Assembly (NCBI GenBank): GCA_024235015.1
Contig: JACKNG010000003.1
Coordinates: 248,001-312,000, forward strand
Direction of reading: 5' to 3'
From: Gammaproteobacteria bacterium
GTDB lineage: Bacteria; Pseudomonadota; Gammaproteobacteria; Ga0077536
DNA: 64,000 bases
Part shown: piece after piece, positions 1 to 8,102 of the stretch
Layout of the letters: each line of letters begins with the position of its first letter
How positions within the stretch are numbered: position 1 is the stretch's first letter
Notes under the pieces: model-generated
What the model was told of the DNA's origin: nothing
Database searches by the model: none
Seen by the model: only the letters and a program-made list of their open reading frames with translations
Position numbers and translations under genes: made by a program

Positions 1-32
1 TCGACCGCCTCGCCGAGCGGCTGGGCCGATGA
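1..32 (+). CDS. C-terminal end of an upstream gene (partial)
   Basis: An open frame entering from the left edge ends at TGA 30-32 and encodes only DRLAERLGR. Its stop overlaps the ATG at 29 in an ATGA arrangement, which is typical of translationally coupled genes in one operon. Nothing more can be said about its function. Confidence 0.45.
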   Translation, partial: DRLAERLGR

Positions 33-1214
33 TGGTGCTCAGCTTCGCACGCGCCGCCGACGGCTACGCCGACGCCCTCGGCAGCCGCCCGTGGGCCTGT
101 TTCGACGTCTTCGATACCCTGCTCCGCCGCCGTGCCGACCCGTCCGCGCCGGTACGCGCGGCGGTGCGCGCGGTGGCCGAGCGTGCCGGCATCGCCGATC
201 GCGCGGCGGTCGAGCGGGAACGCTGGGACGCCTATGCCGAACTGTGCGCCGCGGCGGTCGCCGCCGGCGACGACCCGGAAACCCGCCTCGACCGCCTCGC
301 CGCGGCCTGGACCGCGCGTCTCGGCCACCCCGGCCTCGCCGACCTCGCCGAGGCCGCCGAACTCGCCGCCGACGAGGCCCTGTGCTTCGCCAACCCGGTG
401 CTGCTGACCCTGTGCCGGCGCCTGCGCGAACAGGGCAAGCGCATCGCCGCGGTGTCCGACATGTATATCGGCGGCGCCGCGGTCACCCGCCTGCTCGAGG
501 CGAACGGTTTCGGCGGCCTGGTCGACCGCGTGTTCGTCTCCGGCGACGTCGGCCTGCAGAAACGCAGCGGCCGCCTGTTCGGCCATGTCCTCGACGAGCT
601 CGGCATCGGCCCGCAGGACACCGTCCACATGGGCGACGACCCGGTCGCCGACTGGCGGCGCCCGCGCGCGCTGGGCGTGCCGGCGTGGCTGGTCGTCGAT
701 CGCGGGGAGGTGCTGCGTCGCGCCCGGGGCTCGGCGGTGGAAACCGAGGCGCGGCGCGGACGCCAGGCCGCTTTTCTCGATCACCTGCTGCGCGAGGACG
801 ACACGCCGCCGGCCGTGGCCCTGCTCGCCGTCGCCCGCGCCGCCGCGGTCTGCGGCGGACAGGCCGGCGGTCGCCACGCGCCCACGCTGGCCGCGGCGCT
901 GACGGCGCTCGGCCAGGCCGCCGACACGCCGACGCTCGAGCTCGAGGCGGTGCTGGCCGAACTCGCCCCGGCCGCGCGGCCGGCGGCGCTGCCGCGCGCT
1001 CGACGCCGCGCCGGCCGCCGGCGACGCCGAGGCCGCGCGCCGGGTCGCGGCGGCCTACGCGGTGGCGCGAGCGCAGTACGGGGTCGGCCCCGACATCCTC
1101 GCCGAAGTCGTCGCCGCGCGCCTCGCCGGGCGGCCGGTGGCCGGGCGCTGGGTGCGCGGACTGCGCACCGCGGCACGCGCCGGCGGGCTGGCCCTGAAAG
1201 GCCTGCGCGGCTGA
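29..1214 (+). CDS. HAD-superfamily hydrolase, COG5610-like, with an apparent frameshift near 985-1000
   Basis: Residues 24-31 read CFDVFDTL, the HAD motif I form found in COG5610-type proteins linked to surface polysaccharide loci. The residue two after the nucleophile Asp26 is Phe rather than the usual acid/base Asp. A later HMGDDPVAD segment is the HAD metal-binding motif. The initial frame degenerates into an Arg/Pro/Gly-rich string after about position 985, while the +1 frame from about 999 gives a protein-like tail (LDAAPAAGDAEAARRV onward) that stops at 1212-1214, 14 bases before the next gene. A single-base change around 985-1000, in the genome or in the assembly, explains this. The corrected length would be about 394 residues. 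Starts at 29 and 32 are both possible. The substrate is unknown. Confidence 0.7.
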
Positions 1215-1228
1215 ACCGGGAACGCACG

Positions 1229-2068
1229 ATGACCAAGTACACCGATGCCTTCTATGCCGATCAGCAGAACGACAGCCTGCGCTCGGCGCGCAAGGTCCTG
1301 GCCGCGGTCTTTCCCGAGGCCTTTCCGCGCACGGTACTCGACATCGGCTGCGGCGTCGGGCCGTGGCTCAAGGCCTGCCTGGAGCGCGGCGCGGACGAAG
1401 TCGCCGGCATCGACGGTGACTACGTCCCGCGCGACCGCCTGATGATCCCGGCCGAGGCCTTTCGCGCGGCCGACATCTCCGCGCCGCTGCAGCTCGGCCG
1501 ACGCTACGACCTCGCGCTGTCGCTCGAAGTCATCGAACATCTCGAACCGACGCGCGCACGGCAATTGGTCGCCAACCTCGCCGGTGCGGCGGACCTCGTC
1601 CTGTGTTCCGGCGCCCTGCCCTACCAGGGCGGCACCGGGCACGTGAACGAGAACTGGCACCAGTACTGGACCGGCCTCTTCGCCGCTGCCGGGCTCGACG
1701 TCTACGACGTCGTCCGCCCGGTCCTGTGGGACGACGACGACGTCGCCTTCTGGTATCGCCAGAACACCTTCCTCTACGCCACCCGTGCACGCGCCGCGGC
1801 GCTCGGGCTGGGCGCGCCGGGTCCGCGCATGCCGCTCGACGCCGTGCATCCCGAGTGCTACCTGCGCATGGCCGCGCTGGCCGGGCGTGGCGATTTCGCG
1901 GTCGACTGCGCGCAGCTCGCGGCGTTGCGCGCATGGGCCGCGCGTGGTGGTCCGCCGCCGGAACAGGCGCGCCGCTACGGGCCGCAGAACGAGCTGCGCT
2001 TCGATGGCTGGCGGCGGGTGGCACGCGAAACGGTCAGGGCGCTGCGGCGGTGGCGACGACCGAACTGA
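1229..2068 (+). CDS. class I SAM-dependent methyltransferase
   Basis: This 279-residue protein has motif I VLDIGCGVG at residues 36-44, an acidic motif II region near IDGDY (61-65) and the LSLEVIEHLE motif at 98-106, so it is a Rossmann-fold SAM methyltransferase. ATG 1229 follows the corrected stop of the HAD gene by 14 bases. Without that correction the two genes look like a false 679-residue fusion. Position between two HAD-type polysaccharide-locus proteins suggests methylation of a sugar or glycolipid, which is inference. Its end overlaps the next gene by 19 bases. Confidence 0.8.
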   Translation: MTKYTDAFYADQQNDSLRSARKVLAAVFPEAFPRTVLDIGCGVGPWLKACLERGADEVAGIDGDYVPRDRLMIPAEAFRAADISAPLQLGRRYDLALSLEVIEHLEPTRARQLVANLAGAADLVLCSGALPYQGGTGHVNENWHQYWTGLFAAAGLDVYDVVRPVLWDDDDVAFWYRQNTFLYATRARAAALGLGAPGPRMPLDAVHPECYLRMAALAGRGDFAVDCAQLAALRAWAARGGPPPEQARRYGPQNELRFDGWRRVARETVRALRRWRRPN

Positions 2069-3198
2069 GTGCCGCCCTCGCCGCGCTGTTCGGCGAATGG
2101 GCGCGGCGCCTGCACCTCGCGATCCGCGGCGACCGCGCCATGCTGCTGTTCAGCGCGCGTGCCGGGCTGCGCCTGCGCCTGATCTACGAGCGCGTGGCGG
2201 CAGCGAACGGCTGGTCGCCGTGGCCTGCGGCCGACCTCATGATCTCGCGCCTGCTCGCCGCCCGCGTCACCCTGGCGCAGGCGCCCGACCTGGTCTGGGA
2301 CATCGTCGCCGGCGATTTCGCCGGTCACCCGCTGGCCGAATGCCTGGGCGCGTTCGGTGTCGCGGCCGACACGGTCGCGCCCGCCACGCTGACCAGCGCC
2401 GCCATGCTGCGCCGTTTCGCGGCGAGCGCGGCCGGCGCCCCCCTGCTCGCCGAGGCGGCCGAGCAGCACGCCCTGTTCGCGCGGCGGCTGGCCGCCGACG
2501 TCGGCGACGCCGAGTGCCTCGCGGTGGTCGACAGCGGCCAGTTCGGCAGCGCCCAGCTGCTGCTCGAAGCGGCCTATCCCGACTATGCCTGGCGTGGTCT
2601 GTACATCGGTCGCTGCAATCACCGCGGCGCACCGGCGCCGCACTTCGCGCGCGCCCGCGGCCTGATCTTCCAGGCCGATCGCTGGCTGCCACGCCGCCCC
2701 GAGACCGCCTTCCTCAAGCACTGGCACCTGCTCGAGGACCTGCTCGAACCCGCCCTGCCCAGCGTCACCCGCTTCGTCGCCAACGATGCCGGACGCCCGC
2801 TCAGCAACCTCGAACTCGACCCCGCCTGGCCGCACGCCGTGACTGCGGGCGACGCCCTGTGGCAGGCGGTGCTGGCCGGCCTCGAGGCCCAGCCCGCGTT
2901 CGACCTCGAACGCGAACACCCGGCCTACCGTGACGCCCTGGCCACGCTGGAAAAGATGATCCTGGCGCCGCGACCGCAGCAGCTCGCCGCACTCGCCACC
3001 GGGCGCCGCAGTCGCGACTTCGGCCGCAGCGGCGAGATCCCGGTCCTGCTCGAGGGCCACCGCGCGCTGCGCCAGCGGCTCGGCCGCATCAACGCGGCCT
3101 TGTGGCGCGAAGGCCAGGTGGTGAGCGAGTTCGGTCGCGCGGGAACGTGGCTGCTGGAGGGGCGACGGCGGCTGCGTGCGCTCATCGACCGCGCCTGA
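2050..3198 (+). CDS. HAD-companion protein of a polysaccharide locus
   Basis: The GTG start at 2050 overlaps the methyltransferase stop and gives a 382-residue protein. The open frame extends further upstream, but that part only shadows the methyltransferase. It has no catalytic motif I can name. Segments such as LLFSARAGLRLRLIYERV near residue 30 and CLAVVDSGQFGSAQ near residue 157 resemble the second half of COG5610-type proteins, where FLARDG...IYE and VDIGWGGS-like motifs follow the HAD domain. I therefore read it as the partner half of the HAD protein at 29, split into its own gene. No signal peptide or membrane segment is visible. A role in surface glycan assembly is inferred from family and context. 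Confidence 0.6.
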   Translation: MATTELSAALAALFGEWARRLHLAIRGDRAMLLFSARAGLRLRLIYERVAAANGWSPWPAADLMISRLLAARVTLAQAPDLVWDIVAGDFAGHPLAECLGAFGVAADTVAPATLTSAAMLRRFAASAAGAPLLAEAAEQHALFARRLAADVGDAECLAVVDSGQFGSAQLLLEAAYPDYAWRGLYIGRCNHRGAPAPHFARARGLIFQADRWLPRRPETAFLKHWHLLEDLLEPALPSVTRFVANDAGRPLSNLELDPAWPHAVTAGDALWQAVLAGLEAQPAFDLEREHPAYRDALATLEKMILAPRPQQLAALATGRRSRDFGRSGEIPVLLEGHRALRQRLGRINAALWREGQVVSEFGRAGTWLLEGRRRLRALIDRA

Positions 3199-3228
3199 AC
3201 GGCGCGATCAACACGGCGGACTCGACAC

Positions 3229-3247
3229 CGCGACCATGCTGGTCGCG
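3229..3247. terminator. perfect hairpin between convergent genes
   Basis: CGCGACCA and TGGTCGCG form a perfect 8-bp stem around a TGC loop, 31 bases after the stop at 3198. There is no T-tract, so termination is inferred from placement between two converging genes. Confidence 0.4.
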
Positions 3248-3277
3248 CCCGGTCCTGCGCACGACCGTCGTCGCGCT

Positions 3278-3308
3278 GTCACGACGACCGGCCGGTGCGG
3301 GTCGTGAC
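3278..3308. terminator. second inverted repeat in the convergent gap
   Basis: GTCACGAC (3278-3285) is repeated inverted as GTCGTGAC (3301-3308), just before the stop of the minus-strand gene at 3320. With the hairpin at 3229 it makes a double stem region that could end transcription from both sides. Confidence 0.35.
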
Positions 3309-3319
3309 CGATTCCCGCT

Positions 3320-4471
3320 TCAGGGAATGACGCGCCCGGCGCGCAGGCCGGCGATGTCCTCCGCGCTCCAGCCCCAGTCGCCCAGCACCGCCTCGGTGTC
3401 CGCGCCGTCACGCGACGGCCCCTTCTGGATCGCCCCCGGGGTGCGGCTGAAACGCGGCGAGGGCGCCGGCTGGGTCACGCCGTCGATCTCGACGAAGGTC
3501 TTGCGCGCGACGTTGTGCGGGTGGCCGGGGGCTTCGCTCAACGAGAGGATGGGAGCGAAGCAGACGTCGGTGCCTTCGAGCACTTCGCACCACTCGTCAC
3601 GCGTCTTGGTCTTGAACAGCGCGGCCATCTTGTCGCGGTGGGGCGCCCACTGCGTGCGATCCTTGTGCGCGCCGTGCTCGGGATCCTCGTAGCCGGTGCG
3701 TTCGAGGAATTCCTGGTAGAACTTCGATTCGATCGAGGCGATGGAGATGTACTTGCCGTCCTTGGTCTCGTAGGCGTTGTAGAAATGCGCGCCACCATCG
3801 AGCACGTTGCCCTCGCGCTCGTCGGTCCAGTAGCCGACGCCGTGCAGGCCGTAGATCGCCGCCATCAGGGTCGCCGCGCCGTCGGTCATGGCGGCATCGA
3901 CGACCTGGCCCTGGCCGGACTTCTGCGCGTCGAGCAGCGCCGCGACCACGCCGAGCGCGAGCAGCATGCCGCCGCCACCGAAGTCGCCGACGAGGTTGAG
4001 CGGCGGCGACGGCGGCCGCTGGCCGTCGCCGATGGCATAGGCCGCACCGGTCAGCGAGATGTAGTTGATGTCGTGGCCGGCAGCCTTGGCCAGCGGGCCG
4101 TCCTGGCCCCAGCCGGTGACGCGGCCGTAGACCAGCCTGGGATTGCGCGCGAGGCAGGCGTCGGGGCCGAGACCGAGGCGCTCGGTGACGCCGGGGCGGA
4201 AGCCCTCGATCAGGGCATCGGCCTTGGCCACGAGATCGAGCACCAGGGCGACGCCCTCGGGCGACTTCAGATCGACGGCGATGGAGCGGCGGCCACGGTT
4301 CAGCAGGCTGAACTTCGGATCGACCTTGATGCCGAGGCCGGAGTCCGCCAGGCGATCGACGCGGATCACCTCGGCGCCCATGTCGGCGAGCATCATGCCG
4401 CAGAACGGGTTCGGCCCGATGCCGGCGAGCTCGATTACCTTGTAGCCCTTCAGTGGTCCGCTTGCAGCCAT
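3320..4471 (-). CDS. alpha-methylacyl-CoA racemase (CoA-transferase family III)
   Basis: The 383-residue protein follows the AMACR/MCR pattern closely: VIELAGIGP near the N-terminus, EGFRPGVTERLGLGP at 89-103, GHDINYISL with the predicted catalytic His133, and LVGDFGGG with the predicted catalytic Asp163. In MCR-type racemases this His/Asp pair exchanges the alpha proton of 2-methylacyl-CoA thioesters, which lets branched acids from isoprenoids or sterol side chains enter beta-oxidation. Length matches the family. A second CoA-transferase family gene lies 82 bases upstream on the same strand, so the two may be cotranscribed. The racemase assignment is strong; the natural substrate is not shown. 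Confidence 0.88.
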   Translation of the reverse strand: MAASGPLKGYKVIELAGIGPNPFCGMMLADMGAEVIRVDRLADSGLGIKVDPKFSLLNRGRRSIAVDLKSPEGVALVLDLVAKADALIEGFRPGVTERLGLGPDACLARNPRLVYGRVTGWGQDGPLAKAAGHDINYISLTGAAYAIGDGQRPPSPPLNLVGDFGGGGMLLALGVVAALLDAQKSGQGQVVDAAMTDGAATLMAAIYGLHGVGYWTDEREGNVLDGGAHFYNAYETKDGKYISIASIESKFYQEFLERTGYEDPEHGAHKDRTQWAPHRDKMAALFKTKTRDEWCEVLEGTDVCFAPILSLSEAPGHPHNVARKTFVEIDGVTQPAPSPRFSRTPGAIQKGPSRDGADTEAVLGDWGWSAEDIAGLRAGRVIP

Positions 4472-4553
4472 GTCTCCCCTCTCCGATGCGTGATTCGTGA
4501 TGCGCCCACGGCGGGCGCCGGACGGCGCAATCTAGCGCATGTTCGCGTGGCGG

Positions 4554-5738
4554 TCACCCGAGCGCGGCGCGGATGGCGGCCTCATCGAGGCCGGCCTCGC
4601 GCAGGATCGCTTCACCCTGTTCGCCCAGCCCCGGCGCGTGGTGGCGTAACGGCAGGGCTGCGCGGTCGATGCGCATGCCGCTGTCCGGGATCTCGAGTTC
4701 ACCCTCGCTGGGATGCGCGAACGGGCGGAAGAAGCCGAGCGCGCCGAGTTGCGGGTCGTGGCGCAGATCCTCGAAGGTGTTGATGCGCCCGCAGGGGATC
4801 TCGGCGGCCGCGAGCACCTCCAGCCACTCGGCCGAAGTCCGTGTCGCGAGCACCGCCCCGGCCTGGGCGTAGAGCGCATCGATGTGCCGGGTGCGCTCGG
4901 CCATGCTGACGAAGCGCGGATCGGCGGCGACCTGCGGTTGCCCGGCCAGCTGCCAGAAGGCCCGCCACTGGCGATCGGTGTAGGCGAGCATGCAGATGTG
5001 GCCGTCGGCGGTAGCGAAGGGCTTGCGTTCGGGCGAGATGACGCGGGTGTAGCCGGGCCCGCCCTCGGGCGGCACGAACAGGTTGCCGAACTGGTGTTCG
5101 ACCAGGGTGTAGGCGGCGAGCGTCTCGAACATGCCGATCTCGACGTACACCCCGCGCCCGCTGCGCAGGCGCTTGACCAGGGCGGCGTTGAGCGCCACCG
5201 CGGCGACCAGTCCCGCGCTCTTGTCGGCGATCACCGTCGGCGCCAGCGCCGGTTTGCCGTCGCGCAGGGCGAAGGCGTGGGCGACCCCGCACTCGCCCTG
5301 GATGACGTCGTCGTAGGCCGGGCGCCCGGCGTAGGGCCCGCCCTCGAGGTAGCCGTGCAGCGCGCCGTAGACGACCGTCGGCCGCCGCGCCATCACGGCG
5401 TCGACGTCGAAGCCGAGCGCCTGTATTTTCTGCGGGCGGATGTTGTGTACGAAGACGTCGGCACCGTCGACCAGCTGCCACAGCGCGTCGCGCGCCGGCG
5501 CGCGCTTGAGGTCGAGTACGATGCTGCGCTTGTTGCGATTGATGCCGAGAAAACCCGCCGCCATGCCGGCGTGGCGGGCCGGGCCGATGTGGCGGGTGAC
5601 ATCGCCCTCCGGCGCCTCGACCTTGATGACATCGGCGCCGAGGTCGCCGAGCAACTGGGTGGTGTAGGGGCCGAACAGGACACTGGTGAGGTCGATGACG
5701 CGAAAACCCGCGAGGGGCAGATCGGTAGCGGTAGTCAT
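4554..5738 (-). CDS. CaiB/BaiF class III CoA-transferase
   Basis: From ATG 5738 the protein has 394 residues and begins MTTATDLPLAGFRVIDLTS, the usual family N-terminus. The GDLGADVIKVEAPEGD block at 31-46 and the Asp in VIADKSAGL (Asp172), which aligns with the acylated aspartate of formyl-CoA transferase, support CoA transfer between carboxylic acids. The frame stays open for 95 codons upstream, but that part is Arg/Ser-rich and lies over the opposite gene, so it is not used. The start codon overlaps the start of the divergent di-heme protein gene (cATg at 5736-5739), leaving no intergenic promoter space. Donor and acceptor acids are unknown. Confidence 0.85.
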   Translation of the reverse strand: MTTATDLPLAGFRVIDLTSVLFGPYTTQLLGDLGADVIKVEAPEGDVTRHIGPARHAGMAAGFLGINRNKRSIVLDLKRAPARDALWQLVDGADVFVHNIRPQKIQALGFDVDAVMARRPTVVYGALHGYLEGGPYAGRPAYDDVIQGECGVAHAFALRDGKPALAPTVIADKSAGLVAAVALNAALVKRLRSGRGVYVEIGMFETLAAYTLVEHQFGNLFVPPEGGPGYTRVISPERKPFATADGHICMLAYTDRQWRAFWQLAGQPQVAADPRFVSMAERTRHIDALYAQAGAVLATRTSAEWLEVLAAAEIPCGRINTFEDLRHDPQLGALGFFRPFAHPSEGELEIPDSGMRIDRAALPLRHHAPGLGEQGEAILREAGLDEAAIRAALG

Positions 5739-6933
5739 GGCGCGATTGTCCCATGTCCGGCCGCCGCCGGGCAGGCACACGGCGCGGCGGCGTAACCGCT
5801 GTCGTGCCGCACTGCTGCTGCTCCTCGTCTGCACGCCCGTCGCGGCCGACGACCTCGCCACGCTCGGCCGCGCGCTGTTCTTCGATCCCAACCTCTCGGC
5901 GCATCGTACGCAGTCGTGTGCGAGCTGCCACGACCCGGCACGGGGTTTCGTCGACCTGCGCCCCAACGCGAGCGGCGGCGCGGTCTCGCTCGGTGACGAC
6001 GGCGCCTCGCTCGGCACGCGCAACGCCCCCTCGATCGGCTATGCCGCCCTGGTGCCGCCCTTCGCGCGCAGCGACGACGGCGCCTGGCTGGGCGGCCTGT
6101 TCCTCGACGGCCGCGCCGCCGACCTCGCCGCCCAGGCCGCCCAACCCTTCGTCAACCCGCGCGAGATGGCCCTGTCCGACGCCGCCGCGGTGGTCGCGCG
6201 GGTGCGCGAGAACCCGGCCCACGTGGCCGCGCTCGAAGCGCATTACGGCGCCGACGTCTTCGCCTCGACGCCACGGGCCATGGCCGCCATCACCGGCGCC
6301 ATCGCCGCGTTCGAACAGACCCCGCCCTTCGTCGCCTTCGACTCGCGCTACGACCGCTATCTCAGCGGCGAGATCGAATTGACCATCGACGAGGAACTCG
6401 GCCGACGCATCTATTTCTCCGACCTCGTCAATTGCATGCAATGCCACCTGCTCGACGACACCCGCGCCGACCGCCGCGAGCCGTTCAGCGACCACCGCTA
6501 CCACAACATCGGCGTGCCGCCGAACCCGGCCGTGCCCCTGCCGGCCGCCGACCGCGGTCTCGGCGGCCGTGACGACATCGACGATCCGACCGCCGACGGC
6601 CGCTTCCGCACGCCGTCGTTGCGCAACGTCGCCGTCACCGGGCCCTACATGCACAACGGCGTCTTCCGCGATCTCGAGACCGCGATCCGCTTCTACAACA
6701 AGTACCTCGTCAACAACGCCGTGGTCGGCATCAACCCCGAGACCCGTCGTGACTGGGGCGAACCCGAGATCGGCGCCAACGTCGAACGCGAACTGCTCGG
6801 CCAGGGTCAGCCGCTCGACGACACCCGGGTGCGCCAGCTCGTCGCCTTCCTGCGCGCCTTGACCGACCGCCGCTTCGAACATCTACTGCCACCCCTGGCG
6901 ACTGACAACGAGTCCGACCACGCACAGCCCTGA
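5737..6933 (+). CDS. MauG/cytochrome c peroxidase-family di-heme protein
   Basis: The protein (398 residues from ATG 5737) has a basic segment, a hydrophobic LLLLLVCTPVAA signal and two heme c sites, CASCH (61-65) and CMQCH (233-237). The C-terminal GPYMHNG...FYNKY block is typical of the family. Such periplasmic proteins reduce peroxide or, like MauG, oxidise a partner protein. A TTQ amine dehydrogenase cluster lies about 26 kb away at 32984, so a role in TTQ formation is possible, but nothing shows it; aau-type clusters are not known to need a linked mauG. The start is uncertain: 36 residues before the cleavage site is long, and TTG 5746 is an alternative. Confidence 0.82.
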   Translation: MARLSHVRPPPGRHTARRRNRCRAALLLLLVCTPVAADDLATLGRALFFDPNLSAHRTQSCASCHDPARGFVDLRPNASGGAVSLGDDGASLGTRNAPSIGYAALVPPFARSDDGAWLGGLFLDGRAADLAAQAAQPFVNPREMALSDAAAVVARVRENPAHVAALEAHYGADVFASTPRAMAAITGAIAAFEQTPPFVAFDSRYDRYLSGEIELTIDEELGRRIYFSDLVNCMQCHLLDDTRADRREPFSDHRYHNIGVPPNPAVPLPAADRGLGGRDDIDDPTADGRFRTPSLRNVAVTGPYMHNGVFRDLETAIRFYNKYLVNNAVVGINPETRRDWGEPEIGANVERELLGQGQPLDDTRVRQLVAFLRALTDRRFEHLLPPLATDNESDHAQP

Positions 6934-6946
6934 GAGGAGGCCACCA

Positions 6947-8089
6947 ATGAGTGAGATTCGCCCGTTCCGCTTCGAGATTCCCGAACAGGCCCTGCAGGAT
7001 CTCCAGCGCCGTCTCACCGACGCGCGCTGGCCCGAGCAGGAAACCGTCGACGACTGGAGCCAGGGCGCACCGCTGGCCTACGTGCAGGAGGTGTGCGAAT
7101 ACTGGCGCACCGATTACGACTGGCGCCGCTGCGAGGCGGCCCTGAACGCCCTGCCGCAGTTCATCACCGAGATCGACGGCCTCGACATCCAGTTCATCCA
7201 CCTGCGCTCGAAACACGCCGATGCCCTGCCCATGGTCATGACCCACGGCTGGCCGGGCTCGGTCATCGAGTTCATGAAGGTGCTCGGCCCGCTGACCGAC
7301 CCCACCGCCCACGGCGGCAACGCCGGCGATGCCTTCCACGTCGTCTGCCCGACCCTGCCCGGCTTCGGCTTCTCGGGCAAGCCGCGCCAGCCCGGCTGGG
7401 GCATCGAGCGCATCGGCCGCGCCTGGGGCCAGCTCATGGCACGCCTCGGCTACGACCGTTACGTCGCCCAGGGCGGCGACTGGGGTTCGGCGGTGACCCA
7501 CGCCATGGGGCTCAGCGAAACCGAACACTGCGCGGCCATGCACACGAACATGCCGTTGCTGTCGCCGAGCGAGGCGGTGATGAAAGACCTCACCGAGCAG
7601 GAGCAATCGGCACTGGCCGGCTTCCAGCACTACTTCGACTGGGACTCGGGGTATTCCAAGGAGCAGAGCACCCGTCCGCAGACGGTCGGTTACGGCCTGG
7701 TCGATTCGCCGGTGGGGCAATGCGCCTGGATCCTGGAGAAGTTCTGGGCCTGGACCGACAGCGACGGTCATCCCGAGAACGTGCTCAGCCGCGACGAGAT
7801 GCTCGACAACATCATGCTGTACTGGCTGCCCGGCGCCGCGGCGTCCTCGGCGCGCCTGTACTGGGAGAGCTTCAGCGTGCTGATGGCCGAGAAACCGCCG
7901 ATCGTCATGCCGGCCGGCGCCAGCGTCTTTCCCCACGAGATCTTCCGCGCCTCCAGGCGCTGGTGCGAAGAGCGCTACCAGAACCTCATTCACTACAACA
8001 CCCTGCCCAAGGGTGGCCACTTCGCAGCCTTCGAGCAGCCGGAGAGCTTCGTCGACGAAGTCCGCACCTGCTTCCGCCAGGTGCGCTGA
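6947..8089 (+). CDS. epoxide hydrolase (EHN-domain alpha/beta hydrolase)
   Basis: This 380-residue protein has the N-terminal epoxide hydrolase domain followed by an alpha/beta hydrolase fold. HGWPGS (100-105) is the oxyanion-hole motif, Asp178 in GGDWGS is the predicted nucleophile, and His358 in KGGHFAAFEQP is the predicted general base. Such enzymes open epoxides to diols in the cytoplasm. It is preceded by GAGAGGAGG with good spacing and starts 13 bases after the di-heme gene, so the two probably share a transcript. It ends in a palindrome shared with the convergent apbE. Confidence 0.88.
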   Translation: MSEIRPFRFEIPEQALQDLQRRLTDARWPEQETVDDWSQGAPLAYVQEVCEYWRTDYDWRRCEAALNALPQFITEIDGLDIQFIHLRSKHADALPMVMTHGWPGSVIEFMKVLGPLTDPTAHGGNAGDAFHVVCPTLPGFGFSGKPRQPGWGIERIGRAWGQLMARLGYDRYVAQGGDWGSAVTHAMGLSETEHCAAMHTNMPLLSPSEAVMKDLTEQEQSALAGFQHYFDWDSGYSKEQSTRPQTVGYGLVDSPVGQCAWILEKFWAWTDSDGHPENVLSRDEMLDNIMLYWLPGAAASSARLYWESFSVLMAEKPPIVMPAGASVFPHEIFRASRRWCEERYQNLIHYNTLPKGGHFAAFEQPESFVDEVRTCFRQVR

Positions 8090-8102
8090 GGGCGCCCCTC
8101 AG
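8086..8102. terminator. palindrome joining two convergent stop codons
   Basis: CTGAGGG-CGC-CCCTCAG is a perfect 7-bp stem. It contains the TGA of the epoxide hydrolase gene (8087-8089) and, on the other strand, the TGA of apbE (8099-8101). It may act as a minimal bidirectional terminator, though there is no T-tract. Confidence 0.4.

Noticed and set aside
29..2068. A single 679-residue HAD-methyltransferase fusion protein
   Set aside because: The linking part is Arg/Pro/Gly-rich nonsense, while another frame gives a sensible HAD tail and stop just before a proper methyltransferase start.
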